A stretch of 22,697 nucleotides of DNA from a virus: IMG/VR virus record IMGVR_UViG_3300034062_000104, positions 1 through 22,697 of that record, one strand, 5' to 3'. Within the stretch, counting starts at the first letter, position 1; each line of letters opens with the position of its first letter. The notes beneath the pieces were generated by a model that worked only from the letters and a program-made list of their open reading frames with translations, ran no database searches and was not told where the DNA came from. The position numbers and the translations under genes are program-made. Of this stretch, positions 15,154-22,697 are shown piece after piece.

Positions 15154-17280
15154 CTATGCGCTAATAGCGCCAAATGTTTTAAATGTTCCTGGCGTTCCAG
15201 CAGTCGTACACACCCAACCAATTGTTCCACCAGCAGTTGGAGTTAGTTTGTTAACCACATCTCCAACTTTCCAAGTGCCACCAGTAGGCGTAACATCCAT
15301 GTATACGCCTGGACACCTACCGCCCAATGAAGTCGTAAGGTAAGTTAGCGCTGCTCCAACAAAAGTATTTGACCCAAACACCACATTGTCAAATACATCG
15401 CCTTCCGCACGAATAAAAGCATTTATTGTATAAACGCCAACTTGAACCATTGTGTTTCCACCAATAAAACCATTGATAGATGTGTAAGGTGTTCCAGAAA
15501 TACTTGTTATAAAGTAACCACTGGTATTTGTAACTGAGCATCCTACAAGAACATTGTTGGAAACTACAAAATTTCCTGCGGTAATTGCAATTCCATGTGA
15601 GTTTATGTTTTGCAAATCATTGTCTGTAATGACGCATCCCTTTTGGTTCATTCCTGTAACCAAATCATACATATCACATTGGATGCCAACGCCAGCAACA
15701 TTTCGAATTGAATTTCCACGAATTGTTGCTGCGGCAATTCCATCTTGTATACGAATACCATAACCGCCAGTTGTTACCTGACGAATATCGTTTCCTTCAA
15801 TCGCTACTTCACTGGCTTGATAGCGTTTAACCAAAATACCTTGTGTTTGCTCTAAAAAATTGTCTCTAATGTATGTAATTCCAAATTCAGTGCAAGCAAT
15901 TCCTTGTGCCGTTCCTGTGGATTTAATTACATTGTCGTGGATACTGATGTTGTTCCAATCACCCGTAAATGGCGTTCCACCTGGGTACAACTGAATACCT
16001 GATGCATTTAAAACGTTAGTAATTTTATTAAACGCTATTTCAATATCAGAACAATTCCATGCTGGATCAGGTTCAAGATCAATTCCCGCAGTTGCGTTTC
16101 CACCGCTTCCGTTAATGTCGTAAATGTAATTGTTTAAAATTGCAACTTGAGAAGCAGAAATAATTGCAATACCATTTCCAAAGCCAGGTGACGGATCTGT
16201 TAAAGAACCGCAATTGTGAATCACATTATTTTGAATGGTTACGTTGGAACACTGAGTTGCTGATTGATGACCAACACAAATTCCAATTCGATAAAGATTT
16301 TTAAATACGCAGTTTGTTATGAGTATGTTGGTTGAAGATTCCAACCTAATTCCCCAAGGAGTTTGTGCGCCAACAACACTGTAAGCAGTAAAATTTCCAT
16401 CAACAACAAGTCCATCAATTACCCAGTTGTTTTTTGACTGCACATCAATAAGACAAGCACTGGTTGTCCATTTTAATGTTGCTGCTTTAAAGCCATACCA
16501 TGTGGTGTCGCTTATTGGATATAAAGCCGAGTTGACAGCATAAGTTCCTTTTGGAAAATACAAAGAATTTCCAGAATTAATAGCTGCTTGAATTGCAGTT
16601 GTGTCATCAGTTGTGCCGTCACCCACAGCACCAAAGTCCTTGACGCTGACAGTCTGACGTAACTTGGCTTGCACATTGGTTGGTACAGCACCAGTACCAG
16701 CGGGCGTGTAAGAAACTTGCGAAGCGTCCACAGCACCAGCGCCTTGTTGCTGGGTTGTGGTGAACTTAACTTGTGCGCCCACATGGAGACCCGACACAAA
16801 GGTCACAGTATCGCTATCAGTCTCGGTGTATGCGTACTGTGCGCCTGGCCCGTACTGGTTCACACCATCAACAAAGACAGACAAACTGTTAGTGCCTGGC
16901 TGATAGTTGATAGACAGATTAAACACTGTCTGATTAGCCGTAGCCGTGATGATCTGTTGGCTATTGGTAAACGAAATAAAGTTGGAATTGATGCCACTAA
17001 TGTTGTCGTAAGTGCCAATTAAAACGTTGCTTGAATTATTCAGAACAAACTTGTAATTGATGCCATCAGTCAGCCAAATTTCACCGCTTGGCACACGACC
17101 CGCAGAATCCAAAATGATTGGATTAGAGTGGGCAATTGAACCCGCTGAAGTTGTGTAAGTTGCGGCAGGGGTGTTAGTCCCTGCGGAATAAGTGAAAATC
17201 TTGCCACCCGACAGAACATTGCCATCGTTGTCAAAGAACTGTGCGGCAACGCCACCTACGGGAGAGAGATTAACAGCCAT
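15154..17280 (-). CDS. Large tailspike with head-binding-like N-terminus and beta-helix
   Basis: This 708-residue protein has three visible parts. Residues about 1-95 resemble a virion-binding domain of tailspikes (GGVAAQFFDNDGNVLSGGKI; LDSAGRVPSGEIWL). Residues about 100-180 are a beta-rich linker with FVDGVNQ and TVTFVSG. From about 197 the beta-helix begins (TNVQAKLRQTVSVKDFGAVG, then YFPKGTY) and runs in rungs with repeated N-V/I-I patterns to near 650. The end (GGTWKVGDVVNKL; GWVCTTAGTPGTFK) is a small capping module common in phage spikes. Such proteins recognise or cleave host surface glycans; a catalytic site cannot be assigned here. GGAG at the end of the upstream small gene serves as the ribosome site. 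Confidence 0.9.
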   Translation of the reverse strand: MAVNLSPVGGVAAQFFDNDGNVLSGGKIFTYSAGTNTPAATYTTSAGSIAHSNPIILDSAGRVPSGEIWLTDGINYKFVLNNSSNVLIGTYDNISGINSNFISFTNSQQIITATANQTVFNLSINYQPGTNSLSVFVDGVNQYGPGAQYAYTETDSDTVTFVSGLHVGAQVKFTTTQQQGAGAVDASQVSYTPAGTGAVPTNVQAKLRQTVSVKDFGAVGDGTTDDTTAIQAAINSGNSLYFPKGTYAVNSALYPISDTTWYGFKAATLKWTTSACLIDVQSKNNWVIDGLVVDGNFTAYSVVGAQTPWGIRLESSTNILITNCVFKNLYRIGICVGHQSATQCSNVTIQNNVIHNCGSLTDPSPGFGNGIAIISASQVAILNNYIYDINGSGGNATAGIDLEPDPAWNCSDIEIAFNKITNVLNASGIQLYPGGTPFTGDWNNISIHDNVIKSTGTAQGIACTEFGITYIRDNFLEQTQGILVKRYQASEVAIEGNDIRQVTTGGYGIRIQDGIAAATIRGNSIRNVAGVGIQCDMYDLVTGMNQKGCVITDNDLQNINSHGIAITAGNFVVSNNVLVGCSVTNTSGYFITSISGTPYTSINGFIGGNTMVQVGVYTINAFIRAEGDVFDNVVFGSNTFVGAALTYLTTSLGGRCPGVYMDVTPTGGTWKVGDVVNKLTPTAGGTIGWVCTTAGTPGTFKTFGAISA

Positions 17281-17285
17281 TTAGA

Positions 17286-17420
17286 TTACTCCAAAACAAG
17301 TTTGCCGTTATCTTCTTGCAAAAGGTCGAATCCATCTTCTAGCAAGAGAACGCCATTTACCTTGGCACTGCCAAGCGTACACATAAAGCGATAAGCTCTG
17401 ATACCAAAACCCCTAATCAT
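17286..17420 (-). CDS. 44-residue protein coupled to neighbours, unknown function
   Basis: ATG 17420-17418 overlaps the stop of the preceding gene (ATGA), and TAA 17288-17286 lies five bases before the tailspike start, so this short frame is tightly packed between two genes. The product has 44 residues, MIRGFGIRAYRF at the start, and a strand-hairpin-like end (VNGVLLLEDGFDLLQEDNGK) in which LLLEDG and LLQEDN repeat. The end of the gene carries the GGAG ribosome site of the tailspike gene. It may be a small structural peptide or may serve mainly to couple translation; I do not recognise a family with confidence. Confidence 0.65.
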   Translation of the reverse strand: MIRGFGIRAYRFMCTLGSAKVNGVLLLEDGFDLLQEDNGKLVLE

Positions 17421-17749
17421 ATGCCCTCACCCGCAATCACTTCAAAAGCGTTGGCAGTGTCCGATTTCAACCAAACGTTAGGGGGCAAAGTAAACACTTC
17501 AACCGATTCAGGGAACATCCCAATCACGTTCTGTGATGGGCTTCCCGCTGTGGGAGTTGTAACAGTTCCAACCGCAACAGCCGCACCCGTTGGATCAGCG
17601 GGTTTCCAACCAAAATAGGCTGTATTTGTTGACAGATTGCGGATGCGATAAGAAAGAGCATTTGCGTTATCTTGTGTCTTGATTTGAACATCAGATGTTG
17701 TGACAAGATAAGTCTGCCCTCTAGGGGTAAATGCGTTGACAGTTGACAT
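17417..17749 (-). CDS. Small beta-rich structural protein candidate, unknown function
   Basis: This 110-residue protein is predicted to be almost wholly beta-structured: TYLVTTSDVQIKT, YRIRNLSTNTAYFGW, and SVEVFTLPPNVWLKSDTA followed by AFEVIAGEG. There is no signal peptide, membrane segment or cysteine. It is the first gene after the terminator and the TATAAT element, and is preceded by a GAGGAAC ribosome site. Genes of this size and composition between coat and tail genes often encode decoration, head-tail or spike-adaptor proteins. Function is not shown by the sequence. Confidence 0.75.
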   Translation of the reverse strand: MSTVNAFTPRGQTYLVTTSDVQIKTQDNANALSYRIRNLSTNTAYFGWKPADPTGAAVAVGTVTTPTAGSPSQNVIGMFPESVEVFTLPPNVWLKSDTANAFEVIAGEGI

Positions 17750-17774
17750 TTATGTTCCTCAGTAGGTTCAACAA

Positions 17775-17780
17775 ATTATA
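17775..17780 (-). promoter_or_regulatory. Candidate -10 element (TATAAT) after the terminator
   Basis: On the minus strand a perfect TATAAT lies at 17780-17775, eight bases beyond the T-run of the terminator and about 26 bases before the start of the 110-residue gene. No good TTGACA is visible at 16-18 bases upstream, because that space is taken by the terminator stem. It could be a weak or activator-dependent promoter restarting transcription of the tail genes. Confidence 0.4.
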
Positions 17781-17787
17781 GGCTTAT

Positions 17788-17824
17788 AAAAAGAAAAAGC
17801 CACCCCTTTTGAGGGTAGCCTTTT
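17788..17824 (-). terminator. Rho-independent terminator after the 140-residue gene
   Basis: Read on the minus strand, bases 17824-17813 (AAAAGGCTACCC) pair with 17805-17794 (GGGTGGCTTTTT) in a 12-base stem that includes two G-U pairs, with a 7-base loop. A T-rich run continues to 17788 (TTTTTCTTTTT). On the plus strand the two wobble pairs become A-C mismatches, which supports minus-strand use. It lies 19 bases after the stop of the 140-residue gene. Confidence 0.85.
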
Positions 17825-17842
17825 CAATTATTTCATGCCAGA

Positions 17843-18265
17843 TTAAGGCAAGAAAGAGAGGTCATAGCCATAAATAAACACATCAGCCGTAGCCGCTGCG
17901 CCTTGGGCTGTCGTACAACGAATATACAGGGGTGATCCTGCAATTGAGTTGGTAGAGGTTGCCGCTGTCACAACTACTGCGGTAGTCGAGTTGTTACCCG
18001 ACAATGCGTAAGCTGATTTAACGGCTGTGCCTGTTGCACCAGCGCCTGTGTACACAGCCAATTGTGCGGTAGTCAAGCTGATGCTTGCATTTGCAACAAT
18101 AATGCTTTGTACGCTGACGTTACCAGCACCCAAGATGGGGGCAATGGTGTCTGCAACTGCGTTGAGGTTGACACCTTGAGCAGAGGCGATCAAGCGTAAA
18201 GCCTGATTGGTTGCCAAGTTGCTTGGGTGATTGGAGACTGTGGTCGCTGCGCCTGGATTAGCCAT
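17843..18265 (-). CDS. Probable capsid-associated protein (decoration-like), unknown family
   Basis: This 140-residue protein is rich in Ala, Thr, Ser and Val, with no charged stretches. A helical first third (NQALRLIASAQGVNLNAVAD) is followed by strands (VQSIIVANASISLTT; STTAVVVTAATSTNSI; PLYIRCTT; ADVFIYGYDLSFLP). It lies directly downstream of coat, ahead of the terminator, and so belongs to the same transcription unit as scaffold and coat. Such placement is typical for head decoration or fibre proteins made in high copy, but this is inference. AAGGAAAA precedes the chosen ATG by about nine bases. Confidence 0.75.
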   Translation of the reverse strand: MANPGAATTVSNHPSNLATNQALRLIASAQGVNLNAVADTIAPILGAGNVSVQSIIVANASISLTTAQLAVYTGAGATGTAVKSAYALSGNNSTTAVVVTAATSTNSIAGSPLYIRCTTAQGAAATADVFIYGYDLSFLP

Positions 18266-18289
18266 GATGCATTTTCCTTTCTAAGTTAA

Positions 18290-19537
18290 TTAAGCCGCAA
18301 CTCGGCAAGCGAGTTCGGGGTATAGAGGAGCCCAGCCATATAACACATCAACACGAGTCGGAATGGAATCGTTATTAATTGTATATTGCCTAATCACACG
18401 CATGGAAAGTCCCAACTCTTTGTCAGAGGCACGACCAGCGAACACAACGCCATCAGGCAATTCTAAGTCAGCAGTTGCCAAGGTAAATGCATTTTTGTGC
18501 ATAACAATGTTCTGCGGTGAAGTAGTGCCAGTGTTGTTGAATGGAGTCACAACAGCAGATGCGCTTGTAGAAGCAACAACCACGTTTTGGAACTGACCAC
18601 CAGTGATGACAGCGGGGCTGACAGTCACAGAGGTAGTGCCAGAGGTGGCAACAGTCACATCAGCGGTCACGACAAAGTTACGCAGTTTGCCAGAGCCGTA
18701 AGCAGAACGATTCTGTGGGTTGGCTGCGAAAATGCCAGCGATCTGGATCACATCGCCTTGCTTGAGACCAGCGGTTGCTGTAGCGGCTGTCAAAGCAATG
18801 GTAGAGGTTTGCGCCCAACCAGTTGACAAGAAGCCAGTGCCAGTGGTGGTAGCGCAAGACAATGTAGCAGTAGCGTATGAACCAAATGTTTGGTTCACAA
18901 CGTTCTGATCCATCTTCCAGTTCATGCCAGCAGAGTCACGACCCATCATGCCCTTTTGGTATTGCTTGCCAATCACATCGGATGGAACAAACAAACCCTT
19001 CAAGCTGTCCACAATGGTTGCGCCTGTGAAAGGCTCAACGATACATGAACGACGACCATCACGGGGTGCGCCTTCAGCATCCAAGTAAGCACCAGCGGTC
19101 AAGTAGGTGAGCAAGGATGTGGGAGGAGTGCCAGCAGTGCCAACGATGTTAGCAGTTGCGTTCTTAGCCATTGTCAGACCATCAAAGTCAATCTTGTTGG
19201 CTACAGCGGCAACAGCGGGCTTCAACACACGATCAGAGAACTGATCAAGGCTCAAAGTCAAGTCTTGTGTGGTGAACTGTGTGTCAACGTGAAACTGAGT
19301 GGACAAGGTAACGGGAACAGAAGTCTCGTTAAAGTCCTCAACGTTCAAGGCAGGGCCAGTAGTGCCGATGAAACGGCCTGGTCTACGAACGTTCAAGGTG
19401 TTACCGATCTTTGCGCCTGAAACAGCGAATTGATCATCATAGTTGCGGTCAACTTCAGAGGAGAAAGTCAACTCGTTTTCCAAGACCATCAACGCTTCGT
19501 TGGTAATCATGGAGATGGTAAGCAGATTATTGCTCAT
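18290..19537 (-). CDS. Major capsid protein, P22 coat-like
   Basis: This 415-residue protein matches the P22 coat layout. An N-terminal helical arm (LLTISMITNEALMVLENEL) comes first. Then comes a segment VDRNYDDQFAVSGAKIGNTL with RRPGRF, the long helical region DLTLSLDQFSDRVLKPAVAA, and a central beta-rich insertion (about 220-340) at the place of the P22 I-domain. Within it, GLKQGDVIQIAGIFAANPQN is characteristic of the family. The C-terminus (VVFAGRASDKELGLSMRVIR; PTRVDVLYGW) completes the HK97-type fold. The length is close to that of P22 coat. AAGGAAAT precedes the ATG; scaffold lies immediately upstream. Confidence 0.95.
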   Translation of the reverse strand: MSNNLLTISMITNEALMVLENELTFSSEVDRNYDDQFAVSGAKIGNTLNVRRPGRFIGTTGPALNVEDFNETSVPVTLSTQFHVDTQFTTQDLTLSLDQFSDRVLKPAVAAVANKIDFDGLTMAKNATANIVGTAGTPPTSLLTYLTAGAYLDAEGAPRDGRRSCIVEPFTGATIVDSLKGLFVPSDVIGKQYQKGMMGRDSAGMNWKMDQNVVNQTFGSYATATLSCATTTGTGFLSTGWAQTSTIALTAATATAGLKQGDVIQIAGIFAANPQNRSAYGSGKLRNFVVTADVTVATSGTTSVTVSPAVITGGQFQNVVVASTSASAVVTPFNNTGTTSPQNIVMHKNAFTLATADLELPDGVVFAGRASDKELGLSMRVIRQYTINNDSIPTRVDVLYGWAPLYPELACRVAA

Positions 19538-19565
19538 TTTATTTCCTTAAAAGAATGGGTTTATG

Positions 19566-20486
19566 TCAGCGGATTCGCCCTGCAAGTCTTGCCGCTTTCC
19601 AAGCCTGATACGAACCATGAAAATTCCCATCGGAAGTCAGATTCACATCACGCCCATTAGCCGCAGACCTGATCGGATTAATCGGTGCTGGCGCTTTACT
19701 TTTCCCAACAACAGGCTTTGTCTGAGTCTCGGCTTTTGCAAACTGAGCCTCCAATCTCCCAATAGTTCTCAATGCGGATGTGACTGTCATGCCTTGCAGT
19801 TTTTCGGCAATTTCGGGATTCTCAGCCAAGTGGTATAGCACTTGAGGGCCAACATCTGATTCAAAGATTGCGTCACGCACTTCGTTGCTCACAACAACGT
19901 CTGCTGACCCAACCATCGCCTCAAAATCAGGCATCTCAGCTTTGGCAGATTCAACTCGCTTTGCCCAAGTGTTGATCACTTGTTGCCTTTGAGCCTCTAC
20001 TTTAGCTAGTGCTTCCTTTTGCTTTTCCTCACTCAATCGCTGATCCACTTTATAGTCTGTCAATGCTTTCGCATATTCATACATATCAGTGAACTGCTCT
20101 GGTCTTGGTTCTTCAGCAACTTCAACCTTTTGGGGCTGACTTCTGCTTTCAAGTTCCCTGACCTTGGCTTCTAAAGATTCCCTTGCTTCACGTTCCCGCT
20201 GGGCTTCCGCCCTTGCTTCCTCACGTTGCTTGGTTATCTTCTCAAACCGAATTTCCAACTTAGGATTTCGTTTTCGATCCTCTGTTGTTGTCGCTTCCTC
20301 TGACGCTTCAACTGGTTCACTCTGCCCATTATCGACCTCTTGCGGCTCTGCACTAGGTGCAGCCTCGCTAAGCGTTGAATCAGCTAAACCCATTCTCTTA
20401 GCGTTAAATTCAGCTAAATTTTCACTTGTAACCACGTTAGCGGCTACCTTTGGTTGTGCTACTTGCACTTCCTGAACTTCTGACAT
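19566..20486 (-). CDS. Scaffolding protein
   Basis: This 306-residue protein is acidic and disordered in its first third. A long, highly charged Arg/Glu-rich coiled coil follows (about 75-190, with EKITKQREEARAEAQREREA), then a helical part. The basic C-terminus (SYQAWKAARLAGRIR) would suit coat binding, as the basic C-terminal helix of P22 gp8 does. Position between portal and coat, and length close to P22 gp8 (about 300 residues), support scaffold. It is the first gene after the strong promoter, with GAGGAAA before the ATG. Confidence 0.9.
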   Translation of the reverse strand: MSEVQEVQVAQPKVAANVVTSENLAEFNAKRMGLADSTLSEAAPSAEPQEVDNGQSEPVEASEEATTTEDRKRNPKLEIRFEKITKQREEARAEAQREREARESLEAKVRELESRSQPQKVEVAEEPRPEQFTDMYEYAKALTDYKVDQRLSEEKQKEALAKVEAQRQQVINTWAKRVESAKAEMPDFEAMVGSADVVVSNEVRDAIFESDVGPQVLYHLAENPEIAEKLQGMTVTSALRTIGRLEAQFAKAETQTKPVVGKSKAPAPINPIRSAANGRDVNLTSDGNFHGSYQAWKAARLAGRIR

Positions 20487-20508
20487 TGAGTTTCCTCAAA
20501 GAATTTTC

Positions 20509-20533
20509 CCAATGAGCCTCACTGGTAAGGTTT
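20509..20533 (-). promoter_or_regulatory. 5' leader hairpin before the scaffold gene
   Basis: On the minus strand, CCAGTGA (20525-20519) and TCATTGG (20515-20509) form a 7-base stem with one G-U pair and a GGC loop, immediately preceded by AAACCTTA (20533-20526). It would lie at the very 5' end of mRNA started from the promoter just upstream. It may stabilise the mRNA; it lacks a T-run, so it is not a standard terminator. A similar sequence order occurs at 12799-12830. Confidence 0.45.
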
Positions 20534-20538
20534 GAGTA

Positions 20539-20567
20539 ATTATTTACCCTAATTCATTATCTGTCAA
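20539..20567 (-). promoter_or_regulatory. Consensus sigma-70-type promoter for scaffold and coat genes
   Basis: On the minus strand a perfect -35 TTGACA (20567-20562) is followed, after exactly 17 bases, by AATAAT (20544-20539), five of six matches to the -10 consensus. It begins right after the portal stop codon and lies in the only sizeable gap of the capsid genes. Transcription should start near 20530-20533, giving a leader of about 45 bases before the scaffold ATG. Confidence 0.8.
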
Positions 20568-22685
20568 TTATTGTTGCATAAATGGATTTTGTTCGTGATC
20601 AATGTCCATTGCCGCACCCATTGCAAACTGCTGTTGTTCAGCATTTAAGCGGTCGATCTCAGCCAACAATTGATTGGGAGGCATCCTTGCAATAAGCATT
20701 TTGACCAACGCATCAATCTCAGATTTATTCTGCTCAGTAACTGCTTTGACGTTGGTTTGATTAACTTTTGCTTCGTTAATGGTCTCTGTGTTGTGCGCTC
20801 TTGCGGTGACATCCATGAGTTTGCGCTTGGTAGCGCCTTCCTCTTTGATCTGAGCCACTTGCATCCGATTGTTGATCTCAAGACCAGCGGCTTGCAATTG
20901 TTGCTGTAACTGCTCAATCATCTGCTTAGACTGAGCCAACTGCATCTGAATTTCAGGTGGAACGTCTGATTTCTCATCAATCTGAGCCAAGGGGTTCATG
21001 GCGGCAAGGCGGTCTGCGATCACATCAGCGCCTGGGAAGTCCATGTTCCTGAACACCAAATCACCCGCAATGTTGAACAGTTCTGCATTGCCTGTAAGCA
21101 ACGGCATCATGCTTTCAACGGCTTGTTGGCGCTTGGTTTGGAAGCCAGGCCCTGTGTCCATCACCACATCATATTCACCCACAGTCACATCATTCAGCAC
21201 TTCACCAATTGCGTTGGCTTGGTTGATGGTGGTCATGTCGGGCTGACCATCTGAGCCAATAATTCGCATCACTCGCTCGGTGTCGTAAATCTTGGGGATC
21301 AAATCCAAGATAATTTTGCCCGTCTGACGAATGGAACGGGTCATGTTGTCGTAGAAGTGGAAGTTTGACAGATCAACTTGGTTCTGTTGACCCTGTAAAG
21401 CCTTGCCTGAAATGTTTCCGCTTGGCAGTTGGTTGGGGTCAAGAACACCCAAAACCATCTGTAAGTCTGCGGAAATAGCGCCAGCCGCCTCCATGATGCC
21501 TGTTGGTGGTGGTTCAGGCTGAAGTCGGGTTGGTGCGGGTGCGGGTTGACCCTCAATGTCTTTCTGTTTGTAGCGCAGAACAGGGGTTGACTTGATGTTA
21601 GCCATTGCCCATTCGTTCTCGTGACCCTCATCTTGACCCTCGGCAAGCAGCCACTTAGCTTTGGGTGCAAGGGCGACACTTTCTGTCATGGATGTGCGCC
21701 AGAAGTTGTACATCCGCTGTGGGTCTTTAGCAAACCTCACCAAGCCGTACTTTTTACGCTTGTCATCAATGATCACTTGTGCGCCATAACATGGAACAAC
21801 AGGGATGTATTTACCCGCCCATGTCTTTTCCTCAAGGATTTCTAAAGCGGTGCATTTCATCCACTTTACTGCCTTGCGAAAGCTGTCACGCTCATCAATG
21901 ACTGTGAGTCCCGATGCCTCTACACGGGCAAAGAAGTTGTCTGAGTCGGCAAAGCCTGATGTGCCATCACTGAGCAAATAAAGTTTGGCTCTTTCACGCT
22001 CGATATAGAAGAATTCAGCAACCCGAATGTCCTCTTTGGTGATCCATGCGCCTGTGTCGTCACCTGTGGAACGTTGCAGAAAGTTAGCCCCATCATCAGC
22101 ATCAGGGTAATATTCCCTAAATATCTTCTTATCCATCACTGTGGTAATCAGGCAACGCTCTGCATCAGAGCCATCTGGAAGAACAGAGTTAGGGTCGAAA
22201 TAGACTGTGAACGGGTTGTCAATAGCATCAATAAAGATTTCCTGATCAAAGGAAGTCTCGCTCACATACTTTGTGTTGATGCGCCAATAACCCCATCCCA
22301 TGCGAACTGCGTAATCAAACGCTGTGTCATAGGCTGTGTCTGCGTTGGAGTTGACCTCAATATGGCGGGTAATGCCCTCGATCACTTGGGCAATCTTGTA
22401 GTCTGCCAAGTTATTCACAGGATGCACCTTGATGCGGGGGCGTTGCATCCTTTGCTGATTGGTCACTTGACGAATGTAAGCATCAATCTTGTTGATGGTC
22501 AAACATGGGCGGGATTCAAGGTTACGGCTGTTCTGAATCTCGACAGGCCATTGGTCGCCAGCGGCAAACTTGATGTCGTTTAAGGCTTCTGCTCGGTTGG
22601 TGGAGTCGGCATCGTTGACCAAGCGCCAGAACTTGATCACCTCGTTAATCTTGTTGTTACTTCCTGATTCGTCTTGGTAAGCCAT
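20568..22685 (-). CDS. Portal protein, P22-like
   Basis: This 705-residue protein forms the dodecameric ring through which DNA enters and leaves the head. Family features include the N-terminal RAEALNDIKFAAGDQWP, PCLTINKIDAYIRQVTNQQR, and YDTAFDYAVRMGWGYWRINT followed by NPFTVYFDPNS. The clip/wing region MYNFWRTSMTESVALAPKAK, the ISGKALQGQQNQ segment, and a long Gln-rich helical C-terminus (the barrel region in P22) follow. The length is close to P22 gp1. ATG 22685 is chosen because it is the first in-frame start; a ribosome site (GGGGTAAATAG) lies at the window edge. The terminase large subunit would be expected upstream, outside the window. Confidence 0.95.
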   Translation of the reverse strand: MAYQDESGSNNKINEVIKFWRLVNDADSTNRAEALNDIKFAAGDQWPVEIQNSRNLESRPCLTINKIDAYIRQVTNQQRMQRPRIKVHPVNNLADYKIAQVIEGITRHIEVNSNADTAYDTAFDYAVRMGWGYWRINTKYVSETSFDQEIFIDAIDNPFTVYFDPNSVLPDGSDAERCLITTVMDKKIFREYYPDADDGANFLQRSTGDDTGAWITKEDIRVAEFFYIERERAKLYLLSDGTSGFADSDNFFARVEASGLTVIDERDSFRKAVKWMKCTALEILEEKTWAGKYIPVVPCYGAQVIIDDKRKKYGLVRFAKDPQRMYNFWRTSMTESVALAPKAKWLLAEGQDEGHENEWAMANIKSTPVLRYKQKDIEGQPAPAPTRLQPEPPPTGIMEAAGAISADLQMVLGVLDPNQLPSGNISGKALQGQQNQVDLSNFHFYDNMTRSIRQTGKIILDLIPKIYDTERVMRIIGSDGQPDMTTINQANAIGEVLNDVTVGEYDVVMDTGPGFQTKRQQAVESMMPLLTGNAELFNIAGDLVFRNMDFPGADVIADRLAAMNPLAQIDEKSDVPPEIQMQLAQSKQMIEQLQQQLQAAGLEINNRMQVAQIKEEGATKRKLMDVTARAHNTETINEAKVNQTNVKAVTEQNKSEIDALVKMLIARMPPNQLLAEIDRLNAEQQQFAMGAAMDIDHEQNPFMQQ

Positions 22686-22697
22686 GCTATTTACCCC

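Noticed and set aside
20509-20525. Hairpin before scaffold considered as a terminator after portal
   Set aside because: It is followed by mixed bases rather than a T-run, and lies downstream of a strong promoter, so it fits a leader hairpin better.

Overview
This window is part of the genome of a tailed double-stranded DNA phage (or prophage) with a P22-like podovirus virion. The evidence is the gene content and order on the minus strand: portal, scaffold, coat, gp4-like and gp10-like tail-machine proteins, a tail fibre or needle gene, and three ejection-type proteins, followed by a lysis region. The base composition is moderate in G+C and Shine-Dalgarno sites of the AGGA/GGAA type precede most genes, so the host is most likely a Gram-negative bacterium, probably a proteobacterium. 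I cannot name it. No host gene, integrase, repressor, tRNA, CRISPR array or insertion sequence is visible. The terminase genes would be expected just beyond position 22697, upstream of portal.

Region 1-1635 (plus strand) is a short stretch of an early or replication operon. It holds the end of an unrecognised gene, a YqaJ-family exonuclease, a small protein ending in an SSB-like acidic tip, a gap of about 100 bases with several potential RNA hairpins, a winged-helix protein and a small zinc-ribbon protein. It converges on the late genes with a 15-base overlap and no visible terminator.

Region 1621-22685 (minus strand, so read from right to left) is one tightly packed late module. Portal (22685-20568) is followed by a consensus sigma-70-type promoter (TTGACA, 17 bases, AATAAT), then scaffold, coat and a 140-residue protein, then a rho-independent terminator with a perfect TATAAT just beyond it. 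These signals appear to frame a separately controlled capsid unit. Next come two small genes, one of which (44 codons) is very short, and a receptor-binding block of two beta-helix tailspike-like proteins and a fibre protein. After these come the gp4-like and gp10-like connector proteins, a fibre-like protein in the gp26 (needle) position, a cupin-like protein in the gp14 position, and three ejection-type proteins corresponding by position to P22 gp7, gp20 and gp16. The module ends with five small membrane proteins in a row, including a 49-codon GTG-start gene, and a GH24 lysozyme.

Nearly all late genes abut or overlap by ATGA or TAATG junctions, which suggests translational coupling. The main departures from the P22 plan are these: the receptor-binding genes lie between coat and gp4; the gp4-like protein carries an inserted beta-rich domain; two neighbouring fibre genes share a C-terminal module; and the lysis region has many small membrane proteins but no recognisable spanin.
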